Translations under genes and position numbers: made by a program
Shown: positions 16,428 through 25,175 of the stretch, piece after piece
Numbering within the stretch: the stretch's first letter is position 1
Layout: each line of letters starts with the position of its first letter
The notes under the pieces: generated by a model
What the model was told of the DNA's origin: nothing
Database searches by the model: none
What the model saw: only the letters and a program-made list of their open reading frames with translations
From: Numidum massiliense
Lineage (GTDB): Bacteria > Bacillota > Bacilli > Thermoactinomycetales > Novibacillaceae
NCBI RefSeq assembly: GCF_001375555.1
Contig: NZ_CTDZ01000009.1
Location: 2,969,758 to 3,033,757, forward strand
Reading direction: 5' to 3'
DNA: 64,000 nt

Positions 16428-16901
16428 CCTCAACTGATCGAACACACCTGACGCTTCTTCCACTTCTTCCTTAGATAAAAAACCGGTAAATTGATAGACG
16501 AGTACACCGCTCTCCGTAACTTTCACCGTAGCAATGCCGCGGCGCGTAAACGTTTCTAACAACTCTGTCGCTTCCTCCGTATTAAGTGATGTTTCCGTCG
16601 CCAATTCAACCGCCGTTAACGCGCCGCCTTTACGTTCAGCCAAACGCAAAATTTCCCGTTCAAAGCGCTCATCGTATTGCTGTGACAACACCTTGCGTTT
16701 GCGAACGACCATGAACACACCCAAGCAAAAAGGCAATACGCCGAAAAAGAGCAGAACGACTAAGTCGGTCGTGAGCGAAGATTCCTTCCCGATCGCCATT
16801 GCCGCCAAGCCAATAATAAAGATTAATCCGCCAAACAAAATAAGGACGATCCCCAACACTAAAATAAAGCCGTTAAATATACGACTTTGTGGCTTCCGCA
16901 T
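16425..16901 (-). CDS. Membrane protein with C-terminal winged-helix-like domain, function unknown
   Basis: 158 residues. Two membrane segments (FNGFILVLGIVLILFGGLIF and LVVLLFFGVLPFCLGVFMVV) are followed by a basic linker and about 80 cytoplasmic residues, ILRLAERKGGALTAVELATE to GVLVYQF, which look like a small winged helix (TSLNTEEATELLETFTRRGI). I do not recognise the family. The gene ends within the repeat element that flanks the next promoter, and it has no clear partner. Confidence 0.65.
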   Translation of the reverse strand: MRKPQSRIFNGFILVLGIVLILFGGLIFIIGLAAMAIGKESSLTTDLVVLLFFGVLPFCLGVFMVVRKRKVLSQQYDERFEREILRLAERKGGALTAVELATETSLNTEEATELLETFTRRGIATVKVTESGVLVYQFTGFLSKEEVEEASGVFDQLR

Positions 16902-17128
16902 CTCTTTAGCCTCCGTTCCCCTGTTTAATATTTAGCAATATGTAACATACGTTTCCGCATGGCTTCACCTACCGCTTACGCCTGTCGCAAACTAGCTACA
17001 ACTATGAGCGGTATCATTGCAAACTGACAAACACACAGGCACGCACTGAACACCGCGTTTGGCGGTACCTACACACTGTACTAAGTATGTACGTTCATAG
17101 TACCACAAAAGTTTCACTAAGCGCAGTA

Positions 17129-17164
17129 CGGCGGCTATTCGCGCTTAAAAACGAATAGCCGCCG
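17129..17164. repeat. Perfect 13-bp hairpin in a gene-free stretch
   Basis: CGGCGGCTATTCG and its exact complement enclose a 9-10 base loop. There is no T run on either side, so it is a weak terminator candidate for rsgA (ends at 17310, minus strand). The surrounding 408 bases (16902-17309) show no gene or other signal that I can name. Confidence 0.5.
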
Positions 17165-17309
17165 TCGATTCGCTTTTACGTTATCTGGAATCGTCGTCAG
17201 AAGTCGATCGTATCATCTTGCGTCCTACCATACGCCATAACGCTTTCAGTTAATCCGTCTCAATGCCGATGTTATCGTAAAATTGTAAGAGGGTCGTCTC
17301 GACAATTAA

Positions 17310-18371
17310 CTACGCCTGATTTCGCCGCGTTTTTTTGACAGCCTTTCTCCCTCTAAGCTTGGCCTTTTGCGCCTCTCTGCGCGCAAGATACATCTGTTCG
17401 CGCTGCAGTTTGACATAATTGTGGTAACGGGCCGCAGCGAGCGTTCCGTCAGTAATCGCTTGTCTGACAGCACAATTTGGCTCCCGTTCGTGGCGGCAGT
17501 CGCGGAAGAAACAGTACTCTGCCAGTTGCTCGATGTCGGCAAACGCATCGCTGAAGCCGTCGTCCGCTTCCCACAACGTTAGCTCGCGCATTCCCGGCGT
17601 ATCGACGATGAGGCCGCCCTGTGGCAGTACGATCAATTCGCGATACGTCGTCGTATGCCTGCCGCGGTCATCCCCTTCTCGCACATCGTTAACTTGCTGC
17701 ACCTCTTCCCCGGCGAACGCGTTCACGAGCGTCGATTTCCCGGCGCCGGAAGAACCGAGTAAAGCGACCGTTCGCCCTCTTCCCAAATGCGAAGTGAGTG
17801 CTGCCATCCCTTCATTTGTATGGGCGCTGACGACGTGAATCGGTACGCCGGAAGCAATCGCTGCCACCTCAGCTACCTTCGCCTCGCTGTCCGCACACAA
17901 ATCAGCTTTACTTAAAACGATCACAGGCTCGGCACTGCTTTCCCACGCCAAGACGAGATAGCGCTCGAGGCGGCGCAAATTAAAGTCACGATTAAGGGCG
18001 TTGACTAAAAAAACAGTGTCGACGTTGGCGGCGACAATTTGCGCCTCGTGTGTCGTCCCTGCTACTTTGCGCATAAATTGACTTTTCCGCTGCAGCACGC
18101 GGTGAATCGTCGCTCTCCCTTCAGGCCGTACTGAAAAAACGACCCAGTCGCCGACTGCTGGAAAGTGTTCCCGCCCCGCCGCTTCCGCCTCAAACCGGAA
18201 CTTGCCGGCTACTTCTCCTAACAACTCTCCGTAAACGGAAAAAATGCGGTACATCCGCTTATGTTCCAACGTGATCCGTCCGACCGCGTACGATTGCTCA
18301 TCGACATCTGCACACTGTGCCGCAAAAAAATCATTCCATCCTAACGTTGCTAAATCCAAATGTAAATCCAA
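17310..18371 (-). CDS. rsgA: Ribosome small subunit-dependent GTPase A
   Basis: A 353-residue circularly permuted GTPase that helps mature the 30S subunit. An N-terminal OB fold (AAGREHFPAVGDWVVF) is followed by G4 (VLSKADL) before G1 (LLGSSGAGKSTLVN), then switch I (DDRGRHTTT) and G3 (VDTPGMREL), the permuted order of the family. The C-terminal zinc site is CFFRDCRHEREPNC. The last 30 residues are very basic. The start is TTG with AGGGGG seven bases upstream. Its promoter lies 240 bases upstream, right beside an insertion sequence. Confidence 0.93.
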   Translation of the reverse strand: MDLHLDLATLGWNDFFAAQCADVDEQSYAVGRITLEHKRMYRIFSVYGELLGEVAGKFRFEAEAAGREHFPAVGDWVVFSVRPEGRATIHRVLQRKSQFMRKVAGTTHEAQIVAANVDTVFLVNALNRDFNLRRLERYLVLAWESSAEPVIVLSKADLCADSEAKVAEVAAIASGVPIHVVSAHTNEGMAALTSHLGRGRTVALLGSSGAGKSTLVNAFAGEEVQQVNDVREGDDRGRHTTTYRELIVLPQGGLIVDTPGMRELTLWEADDGFSDAFADIEQLAEYCFFRDCRHEREPNCAVRQAITDGTLAAARYHNYVKLQREQMYLARREAQKAKLRGRKAVKKTRRNQA

Positions 18372-18505
18372 GCGGATTCCCCCTAAAAAAGTTTGACCAT
18401 AAACATACGGATGCGGTCACGGAAGAATCCTCGACAAAGCTTCCTTCGAAAAGGTGTCGCGACGTATAGAAGGCCCTTTTTAACCTTCGAACGTCGGAAC
18501 GTCGG

Positions 18506-18577
18506 TCATGTCTTGTTGGAGATGCTCCGTGACACAGTGACAACTACTTCGCATAAATCAAATAAAATTTCCGACAT
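18506..18577 (-). CDS. Possible 23-residue leader peptide upstream of rsgA
   Basis: An ATG at 18577 with GAGGAG about nine bases upstream opens a 23-codon frame (begins MSEILFDLCEVVV) inside the rsgA leader, about 36 bases after the predicted transcription start. It matches nothing I know. Support is limited to the ribosome binding site and position, so it may be chance. Confidence 0.3.
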   Translation of the reverse strand: MSEILFDLCEVVVTVSRSISNKT

Positions 18578-18619
18578 AACACATCACTCCTCTACCGTTC
18601 TTGTGCAATGATTGCGTTT

Positions 18620-18648
18620 ATTATAGGCCGACTGCCACTTTTTGTCTA
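18620..18648 (-). promoter_or_regulatory. SigA promoter of rsgA
   Basis: On the minus strand TAGACA (18643-18648) and TATAAT (18620-18625) are 17 bases apart. The target duplication of the insertion sequence starts nine bases upstream of the -35 box, so the element replaced whatever lay further upstream. The leader to rsgA is about 240 bases and includes a possible short ORF. Confidence 0.75.
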
Positions 18649-18772
18649 GCGCGGGCGGTGGCTCTGTATGTGTCAAGCTTTACTCGACGACCTTACAGGA
18701 TCAAGGATTTAAAGACCTAAATATGTCATTCCCTAACGTTCACTTGTTGTCCGCCCTTGAGGAGTTAACTCT

Positions 18773-20173
18773 TCAAGGACGGCGATTAACCACCTTATCC
18801 AAATACCCAATAGCACTTGAAGCTGATGCGGCACCTACTTGGATCCTGCCAACTTGAACCCCAATGTGATCCGACTTACCTATTCGCCTCGCATGGCGTT
18901 TTAGTTTTTGTGTCACTTGGCGGTTGGGCCAGACAGTTAATAATGCCTGTCTCAACGTCCCATTGGTAACGCCTTGTTGTACTTTGGCGATGGCTTGAGC
19001 CCCTTCTTCACTCCAGTACATGCCACGACGTTTCATGCGGTATGCCAGACGTCTCTGGTTCGATTCCATGCATCCCATCCTACGAGCATTTTTTGGCACG
19101 TCTGGACTAACCTCACGCCAGTCGCAGAGGATCTCCCAGTGCCCTTCAAGATACTTCTGCATGTTCTCGATACGCTTTTCCTCTCGCTCCGTCTCTGCAT
19201 TTCCCTGTGCCGTATCAATCACCGCTTTAAACCTATCCTTATTTTTTTCGGATATTGCCTTTTCAATTTGAGGAATGAGCCTTGGCTGGCGGCTCAACCC
19301 GCGACGAATACTCCTCTTTACGTGAAAAGGATCCAATTGGCGGACAACCGATGTCGCTTCAGAAAAGGTATTTTGAACGCGTTCCTCAGAGATCCATGAA
19401 GCCGCATCCGCATTAGTCGCCACATGTGTATGTGAGAGATCCCAACGATGTCGAATCGCTGCATAACCTATTTCCCAAAAGTCATCCACCGATTCAACGG
19501 TAGAAAAGACGTGACGATCTGTTAACGAGACACGCTGTCCGTTTTGCTCCCACCCGGTATAGGCAAGCATATTTTTGATCTCTATTCCTTTGCCTCTCCC
19601 TTTGACGTATAAGCCATCTGCTTCGCAATATAAGTGCTTAACGGACGGAGAGTTAGGAATTACCGTATCCTCAAAAATTCGATCCCTTTTTTCAGCATCC
19701 ATGACAGCTTGAGCTTCACCTGCTTCTTTTACTAAGCGCTGAAACGTCGTATGGCTGATCGTTATACCGGCAAGTTTTTGCGTGACCTCTGAGGCGAGGC
19801 GGTAGGTCATTCCCGGCGCTGCAGCTAACTCTGCTCCGAGCATCATAAGGTCTGGGCTGTATCTTTTACGGCGTTTTAAACCGATTGCCTCATCGACAGG
19901 GTAATGTGCGTTTCCGTTTCGGTCGTACATCAAGTGGCGTTTATAGGACACTGTCCCAAAAAAACTGGTGAACTCCCGGCTGTCCAATCGCTCACTTTTC
20001 CAACCGTATTTTTCCTTGTAATGCGTCGTCATCATCTGATCGAGCTGCTCCAAAAATTCTCCGAACAGATCAGCCATCACTTCCATCAGGCGAATACGTA
20101 AGCTTTCCCAAAACGACAACATATCTGTAGACTGTTCCAAGATAGTAGCGATTTCTGGTATAATGGTTTTCAA
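18773..20173 (-). CDS. ISLre2 family transposase
   Basis: A 466-residue transposase of the ISLre2 (UPF0236) family, recognised from FFGTVSYKRHLMYDR, the region KHLYCEADGLYVKGRGKG, THVATNADAASWI and the C-terminal basic part. It is intact, and its product is identical to that of the second copy in this window. The start is TTG with GGAGAGG six bases upstream, both inside a hairpin. Confidence 0.93.
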   Translation of the reverse strand: MKTIIPEIATILEQSTDMLSFWESLRIRLMEVMADLFGEFLEQLDQMMTTHYKEKYGWKSERLDSREFTSFFGTVSYKRHLMYDRNGNAHYPVDEAIGLKRRKRYSPDLMMLGAELAAAPGMTYRLASEVTQKLAGITISHTTFQRLVKEAGEAQAVMDAEKRDRIFEDTVIPNSPSVKHLYCEADGLYVKGRGKGIEIKNMLAYTGWEQNGQRVSLTDRHVFSTVESVDDFWEIGYAAIRHRWDLSHTHVATNADAASWISEERVQNTFSEATSVVRQLDPFHVKRSIRRGLSRQPRLIPQIEKAISEKNKDRFKAVIDTAQGNAETEREEKRIENMQKYLEGHWEILCDWREVSPDVPKNARRMGCMESNQRRLAYRMKRRGMYWSEEGAQAIAKVQQGVTNGTLRQALLTVWPNRQVTQKLKRHARRIGKSDHIGVQVGRIQVGAASASSAIGYLDKVVNRRP

Positions 20174-20223
20174 GGAAGACCTCTCCTTTCGTGGTGGTTA
20201 GGAGTACTATTTAGGTCTTCCTT
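20172..20223 (-). promoter_or_regulatory. Hairpin covering the transposase ribosome binding site (copy 1)
   Basis: On the coding strand AAGGAAGACCT pairs perfectly with AGGTCTTCCTT, and inside it CTCCT can pair with AGGAG of the ribosome binding site. The outer arm reaches the first bases of the TTG start codon. A transcript reading in from outside would fold with the start site hidden. Confidence 0.55.
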
Positions 20224-20346
20224 TTCTATATTCTCCCTCCAAATTCCTGCTAAAACCCTTCGAGAGAAATGTTACACATACGGTGGCTCTTGTAGAAGCA
20301 AAATAAAACGCCTAATCTTGTCCTGAAAAAAATTCTTTGCCCCAAG

Positions 20347-20373
20347 TGCAACTTTCTGCTCCCAAATAACGTC
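20347..20373 (+). promoter_or_regulatory. ECF-sigma-type promoter of the dlt operon (SigX/SigM-like)
   Basis: TGCAAC (20347-20352) and CGTC (20370-20373) are 17 bases apart, 47 bases before dltX. In B. subtilis the dlt operon is known to be read from an ECF-type (SigX) promoter of this form. I see no good SigA promoter in the same gap. Confidence 0.6.
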
Positions 20374-20419
20374 TTTTTTTTATAGAATATGAACGTGCGT
20401 TTTTGAAAGGGGTGTGCGA

Positions 20420-20578
20420 ATGGAATCATTCGTCAGCATCTGTAAACGACTCTGGCAGAGCAGCGCGACCCAGTGGACCGTAAAAACGGCCTATTACTTA
20501 TTCATTCTGCTCGCCTTGCTCTGGATTCACGTCCTCGGCGATGCAAGCTCTAGTAATTTCATTTATAACGAATTTTAA
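20420..20578 (+). CDS. dltX: Teichoic acid D-alanylation associated protein DltX
   Basis: A 52-residue protein with one membrane segment (around TAYYLFILLALLWIHVL) and the C-terminal FIYNEF motif of DltX. It is the first gene of the dlt operon; DltX helps D-alanine transfer to teichoic acids at the membrane. GGGGTG lies four bases upstream of the ATG. The stop is 12 bases before the dltA start. Confidence 0.9.
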   Translation: MESFVSICKRLWQSSATQWTVKTAYYLFILLALLWIHVLGDASSSNFIYNEF

Positions 20579-20590
20579 GGTGTGAAAACA

Positions 20591-22342
20591 ATGAACATCG
20601 TGCAACTCATCAATCGTTGGGGCAGTGTCACCCCGGAGCGCATCGCCTTTCACGCGAAAGAGCAACCGCTCTCGTACGGGCAACTGCGCAGTCGTTCCGA
20701 TGCGTTAGCTCACTGGATTACGACACAATTTCCGCAGGATTACGCGCCGATCGTCGTCTACGGGCACATGCAACCGGAAATGCTCGTCTGCTTTTTGGCG
20801 TGTGTAAAGGCGGGACACGCCTACATTCCGCTCGACGAGTCGCTGCCGCTGGAACGCGTGATGCGTATCGTCGCTGACTCGGGTGCCAAACTCGCCTTGT
20901 CGCCGACGGACTTACGCGACCGCTTACTCGTTAGTACATTAGCGGGCGACTGCGCAGCCACTCGAGCGAAAGACGGTGCACGGGGTGCGCCGGATAACGC
21001 ACCCGGTTATGCGAGTATTTCGACGAATGGTACACCCGCTCCGACGGCTGACGGTGCGACAGCTTCCTTGATTGATCCGGTGCCCGATTATGCGACTGGT
21101 CAAGCCACCAGTGCCGCGATTGAACCGACATCCGAGTACGCGGTGCTGCCAGGTGTAACCGTGCTCGACTACAGCATACGTAGCGCGCTTAAGTTGGATG
21201 AAGTCATCCGCGCACACGATGGCAAGCGACCGGATCCTGCCGATTGCGTTAGCGGGGAAGACAATTTTTACATCATTTACACGTCCGGTAGCACCGGTGC
21301 GCCCAAAGGGGTGCAAGTTACGCACGACTGTCTTGCGAGCTTTATCGCGTGGGCGACGCGCGAATTCGCCTTAGAAAAAGGGCAAGTGTTTCTCAACCAA
21401 GCACCGTTTTCATTCGACTTGTCGGTGATGGATCTTTACCCGGCACTGCTTAGCGGCAGTACGCTGTGGCCCGTGGACAAAGAAATGATCGCCCGGCCAC
21501 GGGACCTGTTCGCGGCACTCGCTAAATCGGGTATAAACGTGTGGACATCGACGCCGTCCTTCGCCGAAATGTGCTTGCTCGACCAATCGTTTCAGCAGCA
21601 ATTATTGCCGTCCTTACACACCTTTTTGTTTTGCGGCGAAGTGCTGGCGAACGACTGTGCAGAAAAGTTACTGGAACGCTTCCCTGACGCGCAAGTGTTC
21701 AACACGTACGGCCCGACCGAGGCGACCGTCGCCATCACGGCGGTTCGCGTCGACGAAGACCTCGTGCAGCGTCACCGCCCGCTACCGGTCGGCTATTGCA
21801 AACCGGACTGCCACCTGCTAATCGTCGATGAAGACGGACACCCGGTGGCAAGCGAGGAAAAAGGTGAGATCGTCATCGTCGGCCCGAGCGTCAGTAAAGG
21901 GTATTTCAATGACCTCCAGCGTACGGCAGCGTCGTTTTTGACCGTTGATGGCATGCGTGCCTACCGCACAGGGGACACCGGTTATTTGCAAGAAGGCCTG
22001 CTGTTTTACGGCGGACGCAAAGACTTCCAAGTGAAGTTACACGGTTACCGCATCGAGTTGGAAGACATTGAACACCACTTGCGCGCCCTCCCGCTCGTGA
22101 AAGCAGCGGCAGTGCTCCCGGTGTACAACGAGAAAAACGGCAAGTGCGACTTTTTGACGGCGGTCGTCGTTCCCGAGTACAACCCGTCAGGCAGTGCGTT
22201 CAAGCTAGCAGCAGCGATTAAAAAGCAACTTGCCGCGTATGTGCCAGCGTACATGGTGCCGCGCAAAATCGTGTTTAAAGACAGTTTGCCGATGACCGCT
22301 AACGGTAAGTTGGACCGCAAACAGCTCGTCGGCGGGATTTAA
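20591..22342 (+). CDS. dltA: D-alanine--D-alanyl carrier protein ligase, with an 70-80 residue insertion
   Basis: A 583-residue adenylation enzyme that activates D-alanine and loads it on DltC. Motifs: IIYTSGSTGAPKGVQVTH (A3), FNTYGPTEATVA (A5), YRTGDTGY (A7) and LPMTANGKLDRKQL with the catalytic lysine (A10). Family members are about 505 residues; the excess is an Ala/Thr/Pro-rich insertion roughly at codons 117-187 (bases about 20939-21150), with repeats of the type DYAT, EYAV, GYAS, placed before the A3 motif. The frame is intact through it. ATG at 20591 fits AAGGTG; a GTG nine bases earlier is possible. Confidence 0.92.
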   Translation: MNIVQLINRWGSVTPERIAFHAKEQPLSYGQLRSRSDALAHWITTQFPQDYAPIVVYGHMQPEMLVCFLACVKAGHAYIPLDESLPLERVMRIVADSGAKLALSPTDLRDRLLVSTLAGDCAATRAKDGARGAPDNAPGYASISTNGTPAPTADGATASLIDPVPDYATGQATSAAIEPTSEYAVLPGVTVLDYSIRSALKLDEVIRAHDGKRPDPADCVSGEDNFYIIYTSGSTGAPKGVQVTHDCLASFIAWATREFALEKGQVFLNQAPFSFDLSVMDLYPALLSGSTLWPVDKEMIARPRDLFAALAKSGINVWTSTPSFAEMCLLDQSFQQQLLPSLHTFLFCGEVLANDCAEKLLERFPDAQVFNTYGPTEATVAITAVRVDEDLVQRHRPLPVGYCKPDCHLLIVDEDGHPVASEEKGEIVIVGPSVSKGYFNDLQRTAASFLTVDGMRAYRTGDTGYLQEGLLFYGGRKDFQVKLHGYRIELEDIEHHLRALPLVKAAAVLPVYNEKNGKCDFLTAVVVPEYNPSGSAFKLAAAIKKQLAAYVPAYMVPRKIVFKDSLPMTANGKLDRKQLVGGI

Positions 22343-22348
22343 CGACCG

Positions 22349-23524
22349 ATGACGCCTTACGAAACATTACCTTTTTTCCTGTTACTGGCGGTCCTGCTGC
22401 TGCCGACCGTCATCGCCGGTTTACGGGAAAAACCGTTAATAACGTATAACTTAGTCCTTACGCTGCTGTTCGTCGGGATCATTTTTTACGACAAGTGGTG
22501 GGAGCTGTTCTGGCTGTGCCTGTACGTCGTCTGGCAAACGCTGCTCATTAAGACGTACCTCGCCTACCGCCGTAAGCAAAATGCGACGTCGGTGTTCGTT
22601 GCAGCGGTCATCTTGGCGATCGTGCCGCTTTTGACGGCAAAACTGACGCTTTCCAGCTTGTTCGCGGCACCAGGCGGTGCGAAGTGGTTCGCTTTTCTCG
22701 GCATTTCGTATTTGACGTTCAAAAGCGTGCAAATGGTGATGGAAATTCGCGACGGACTCATTAAAGAAGTCGGCACGATTGACTTCTTGCGCTTCCTGTT
22801 GTTTTTCCCGACCCTCGCTTCCGGCCCGATCGATCGCTGGCGCCGTTTTCAGAAGGACACGGCACGCACGCTAAACCGCGAGGAATACATCGATTACTTG
22901 TACAGTGGGATCAATCGCATTTTCCAAGGGTTTCTGTACAAGTTTATCATCGCCTTTTTGCTGAACACATACGTGCTCGAAACGGCGTTTGTGCAAAGTG
23001 ACAAGCCGTTGGCGACACTCCTGTACATGTACGCGTACAGTTTGTACTTGTTTTTTGACTTTGCGGGCTACAGTTCCTTCGCCATCGGCGTCAGCCGCAT
23101 GATGGGCGTACAGACGCCGGAAAACTTTAATAAACCATTTATAAGCCGCAACATTAAGGACTTCTGGAATCGGTGGCACATGAGTTTATCGTTTTGGTTC
23201 CGCGACTACGTCTACATGCGGCTCGTCTTCTGGCTGACGAAAAAAAAGTTGCTCAAAAACCGTTACACCATTTCGTACATCGGCTATTTCGCCTTGTTTT
23301 TATTGATGGGATTGTGGCACGGTCTGCAGTGGAACTACATCGTCTACGGCTTGTATCACGCCGTCATGATCATTAGTTTTGACTGGTTGGAGCGGAAAAA
23401 TAAGAAGCATAAGTTTTGGCCAGATAACCGCTTTACCCACGTGCTCGCTGTCGTCGTCACGTTTAACTTTATTTGTTTCGGACTACTCATTTTCTCGGAA
23501 CGCGGAGCGGCGTTCTTCGGCTAA
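22349..23524 (+). CDS. dltB: D-alanyl transfer protein DltB (MBOAT family)
   Basis: A 391-residue polytopic membrane protein of the O-acyltransferase family that moves D-alanine from DltC across the membrane. Family signs are LFFPTLASGPIDRW, NRWHMSLSFWFRDYVYMRL, and LLMGLWHGLQWNYIVYGLYH with the conserved histidine. About eleven hydrophobic segments. It starts seven bases after dltA. Length matches the family. Confidence 0.95.
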   Translation: MTPYETLPFFLLLAVLLLPTVIAGLREKPLITYNLVLTLLFVGIIFYDKWWELFWLCLYVVWQTLLIKTYLAYRRKQNATSVFVAAVILAIVPLLTAKLTLSSLFAAPGGAKWFAFLGISYLTFKSVQMVMEIRDGLIKEVGTIDFLRFLLFFPTLASGPIDRWRRFQKDTARTLNREEYIDYLYSGINRIFQGFLYKFIIAFLLNTYVLETAFVQSDKPLATLLYMYAYSLYLFFDFAGYSSFAIGVSRMMGVQTPENFNKPFISRNIKDFWNRWHMSLSFWFRDYVYMRLVFWLTKKKLLKNRYTISYIGYFALFLLMGLWHGLQWNYIVYGLYHAVMIISFDWLERKNKKHKFWPDNRFTHVLAVVVTFNFICFGLLIFSERGAAFFG

Positions 23525-23542
23525 CTTAGGAGGTAAATTGAC

Positions 23543-23779
23543 ATGACTTTACAACAACGAGTTCTCGACATTTTAACGGACATTTGTCAAACAGACGAAG
23601 TAAAAGAAAGACTGAACGTCGATCTGTTTGCGGAAGGATTGCTAGATTCGTTCGCTACCGTGCAGTTATTAATAGAAATCGAAGAGAAACTAGGCATTAG
23701 CGTCCCTATTTCCGACTTTGACCGAGAGGAGTGGGCGACGCCACAAAAAATTGTCCAGCACCTCGAGGGGGTAAAATGA
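23543..23779 (+). CDS. dltC: D-alanyl carrier protein
   Basis: A 78-residue acyl-carrier-like protein. The serine of [12 protein letters not shown] (Ser36) is the site for 4'-phosphopantetheine. It carries D-alanine from DltA to DltB. A strong TTAGGAGG precedes the start, and the stop codon overlaps the dltD start by four bases. Confidence 0.96.
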   Translation: MTLQQRVLDILTDICQTDEVKERLNVDLFAEGLLDSFATVQLLIEIEEKLGISVPISDFDREEWATPQKIVQHLEGVK

Positions 23780-25014
23780 AAAAGCCGCGGTTCGGCCCTT
23801 TGCTAATCGCGCTCACCTTACTCGGCACGTGTATCTTTCTTCCGACGTCGCTCATTGTCGGGCAAATCGACAGAAACAAAACAGAACAAGCGGCGACGTC
23901 CTTGGATCCAATCGTGTTCAAAGGGACTACCGTGCAAGAAGCGATGCTAAAAGACGAGCGCTTTTTGCCTATTTACGGCTCGTCGGAGCTGTCGCGGCTC
24001 GACCCGTACCACCCGAGTAACTATTTTTACAAATATCCCGCCGGCTTCACCCCGTTCTTAATCGGACGCGGCGGGTCCCAGTCCCTTATTCACTACTTGA
24101 ACATTGCGTCAGTCGGCGATGCGCTGCAAGGGAAAAAAGTGGTCGTCATCTTGTCCCCGCAATGGTTTAAGCCGAAGGGAATTACGGAGAACCACTTTGC
24201 GGCGAATTTCTCCAAGCTACACGCGTACCGCTTCTTGCGCAATGAGAAGATCGACGAGAAGGCGAAAGCGAACGTAGCGAAGCGGCTACTTAAATTTAAA
24301 ACCGTCAAAGAAGACTCGCTCCTCACTACAGTGCTCAACAGTTATGCGAAAAAAGGCGAGGGCGCCCAATGGCAAACGGCGGCAGCTAAGTCGCTCCTCA
24401 ACATGCAGATCAGCTTGCTAGAAAAAAAGGACGCGGTCAACACGCTGCTCCGCGTGCGCAGCAAGAACTTAAAGGCGCGGAACACGTTGAAAGAGAACTT
24501 ATCGTGGAAAGAACTAACGCGCGACGCAGAAACGTACGGGCGCAAGCATTCGCGCAACAACCAATGGGGGATCGAAGCGCGCTACTACAAAAAACATAAG
24601 CAGAAAATCGAGCGCAGAACGTTCAAAAATAACGCTTCGTACGCTAAATCGCCTGAGTACAAAGACTTGCAGCTGATGCTCGACTTGTTTAAAGCGCTAA
24701 ACGTGGATGCCTTGTTCATCTCGATTCCAGTTAACGGGCCGTGGTACGACCAAGCTGGCTTCCCGAAGCAAGGCCGCACGACATATTATGCCAAAGTGCG
24801 TAAGCAAATCACGTCGCAAGGCTTTAAATTCGCCGATTACAGCAAACACGAGTACGACTCTTACTTTTTGTGTGACCCGACTCACCTCGGTTGGAAAGGC
24901 TGGATGTACGTCAACCGCGATCTCGAGAAGTTTTATAAAAACGAGTTCAAGAATGCGAGTAAGAAGCAGGAGAAATCAATCGAGAAGCTGAAGAAGAATC
25001 AATCGAGAAACTAA
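23776..25014 (+). CDS. dltD: D-alanyl-lipoteichoic acid biosynthesis protein DltD
   Basis: A 412-residue membrane-anchored SGNH-like protein acting outside the cell in teichoic acid D-alanylation. One N-terminal anchor ([20 protein letters not shown]) is followed by [18 protein letters not shown] with the catalytic serine and by [15 protein letters not shown] with the Asp/His pair. The start MKKPRFG overlaps the dltC stop (ATGA). The last 25 residues are Lys/Glu/Asn-rich. Confidence 0.95.
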   Translation: MKKPRFGPLLIALTLLGTCIFLPTSLIVGQIDRNKTEQAATSLDPIVFKGTTVQEAMLKDERFLPIYGSSELSRLDPYHPSNYFYKYPAGFTPFLIGRGGSQSLIHYLNIASVGDALQGKKVVVILSPQWFKPKGITENHFAANFSKLHAYRFLRNEKIDEKAKANVAKRLLKFKTVKEDSLLTTVLNSYAKKGEGAQWQTAAAKSLLNMQISLLEKKDAVNTLLRVRSKNLKARNTLKENLSWKELTRDAETYGRKHSRNNQWGIEARYYKKHKQKIERRTFKNNASYAKSPEYKDLQLMLDLFKALNVDALFISIPVNGPWYDQAGFPKQGRTTYYAKVRKQITSQGFKFADYSKHEYDSYFLCDPTHLGWKGWMYVNRDLEKFYKNEFKNASKKQEKSIEKLKKNQSRN

Positions 25015-25036
25015 AGAAGTAAGTAATGGTAAAAAT

Positions 25037-25066
25037 GGACCGCTCACGATGCGAGTGGTCCTTTTT
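25037..25066 (+). terminator. Terminator of the dlt operon
   Basis: GGACCGCTC/GAGTGGTCC stem with a 7-base loop followed by TTTTT, 22 bases after the dltD stop. Confidence 0.85.
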
Positions 25067-25175
25067 GCGTTATATTGAAGTTATTTTGTGGCTTTACTTT
25101 AGGAGTTACTTCCCATCCTTCTTTATAGGCGTACCTTCCGTACGTCCCTTGGCGATCGACGTTTCTCGTAGACTT

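Larger units (their letters stand above)
18666..20281 (-). mobile_element. ISLre2-family insertion sequence, copy 1
   Basis: A 1616-base element bounded by GTATGTGT and ACACATAC. It is flanked by a 9-base target duplication GGTGGCTCT at 18657-18665 and 20282-20290, which fixes the ends. It carries one transposase gene on the minus strand. The same element is found at 60946-62561 in opposite orientation. It sits in the divergent region between the rsgA promoter and the dlt promoter. Confidence 0.93.

Noticed and set aside
18642-18857. A 71-codon plus-strand frame crossing the IS edge
   Set aside because: It spans the target duplication and the non-coding end of the IS opposite the transposase gene; it has no ribosome binding site.
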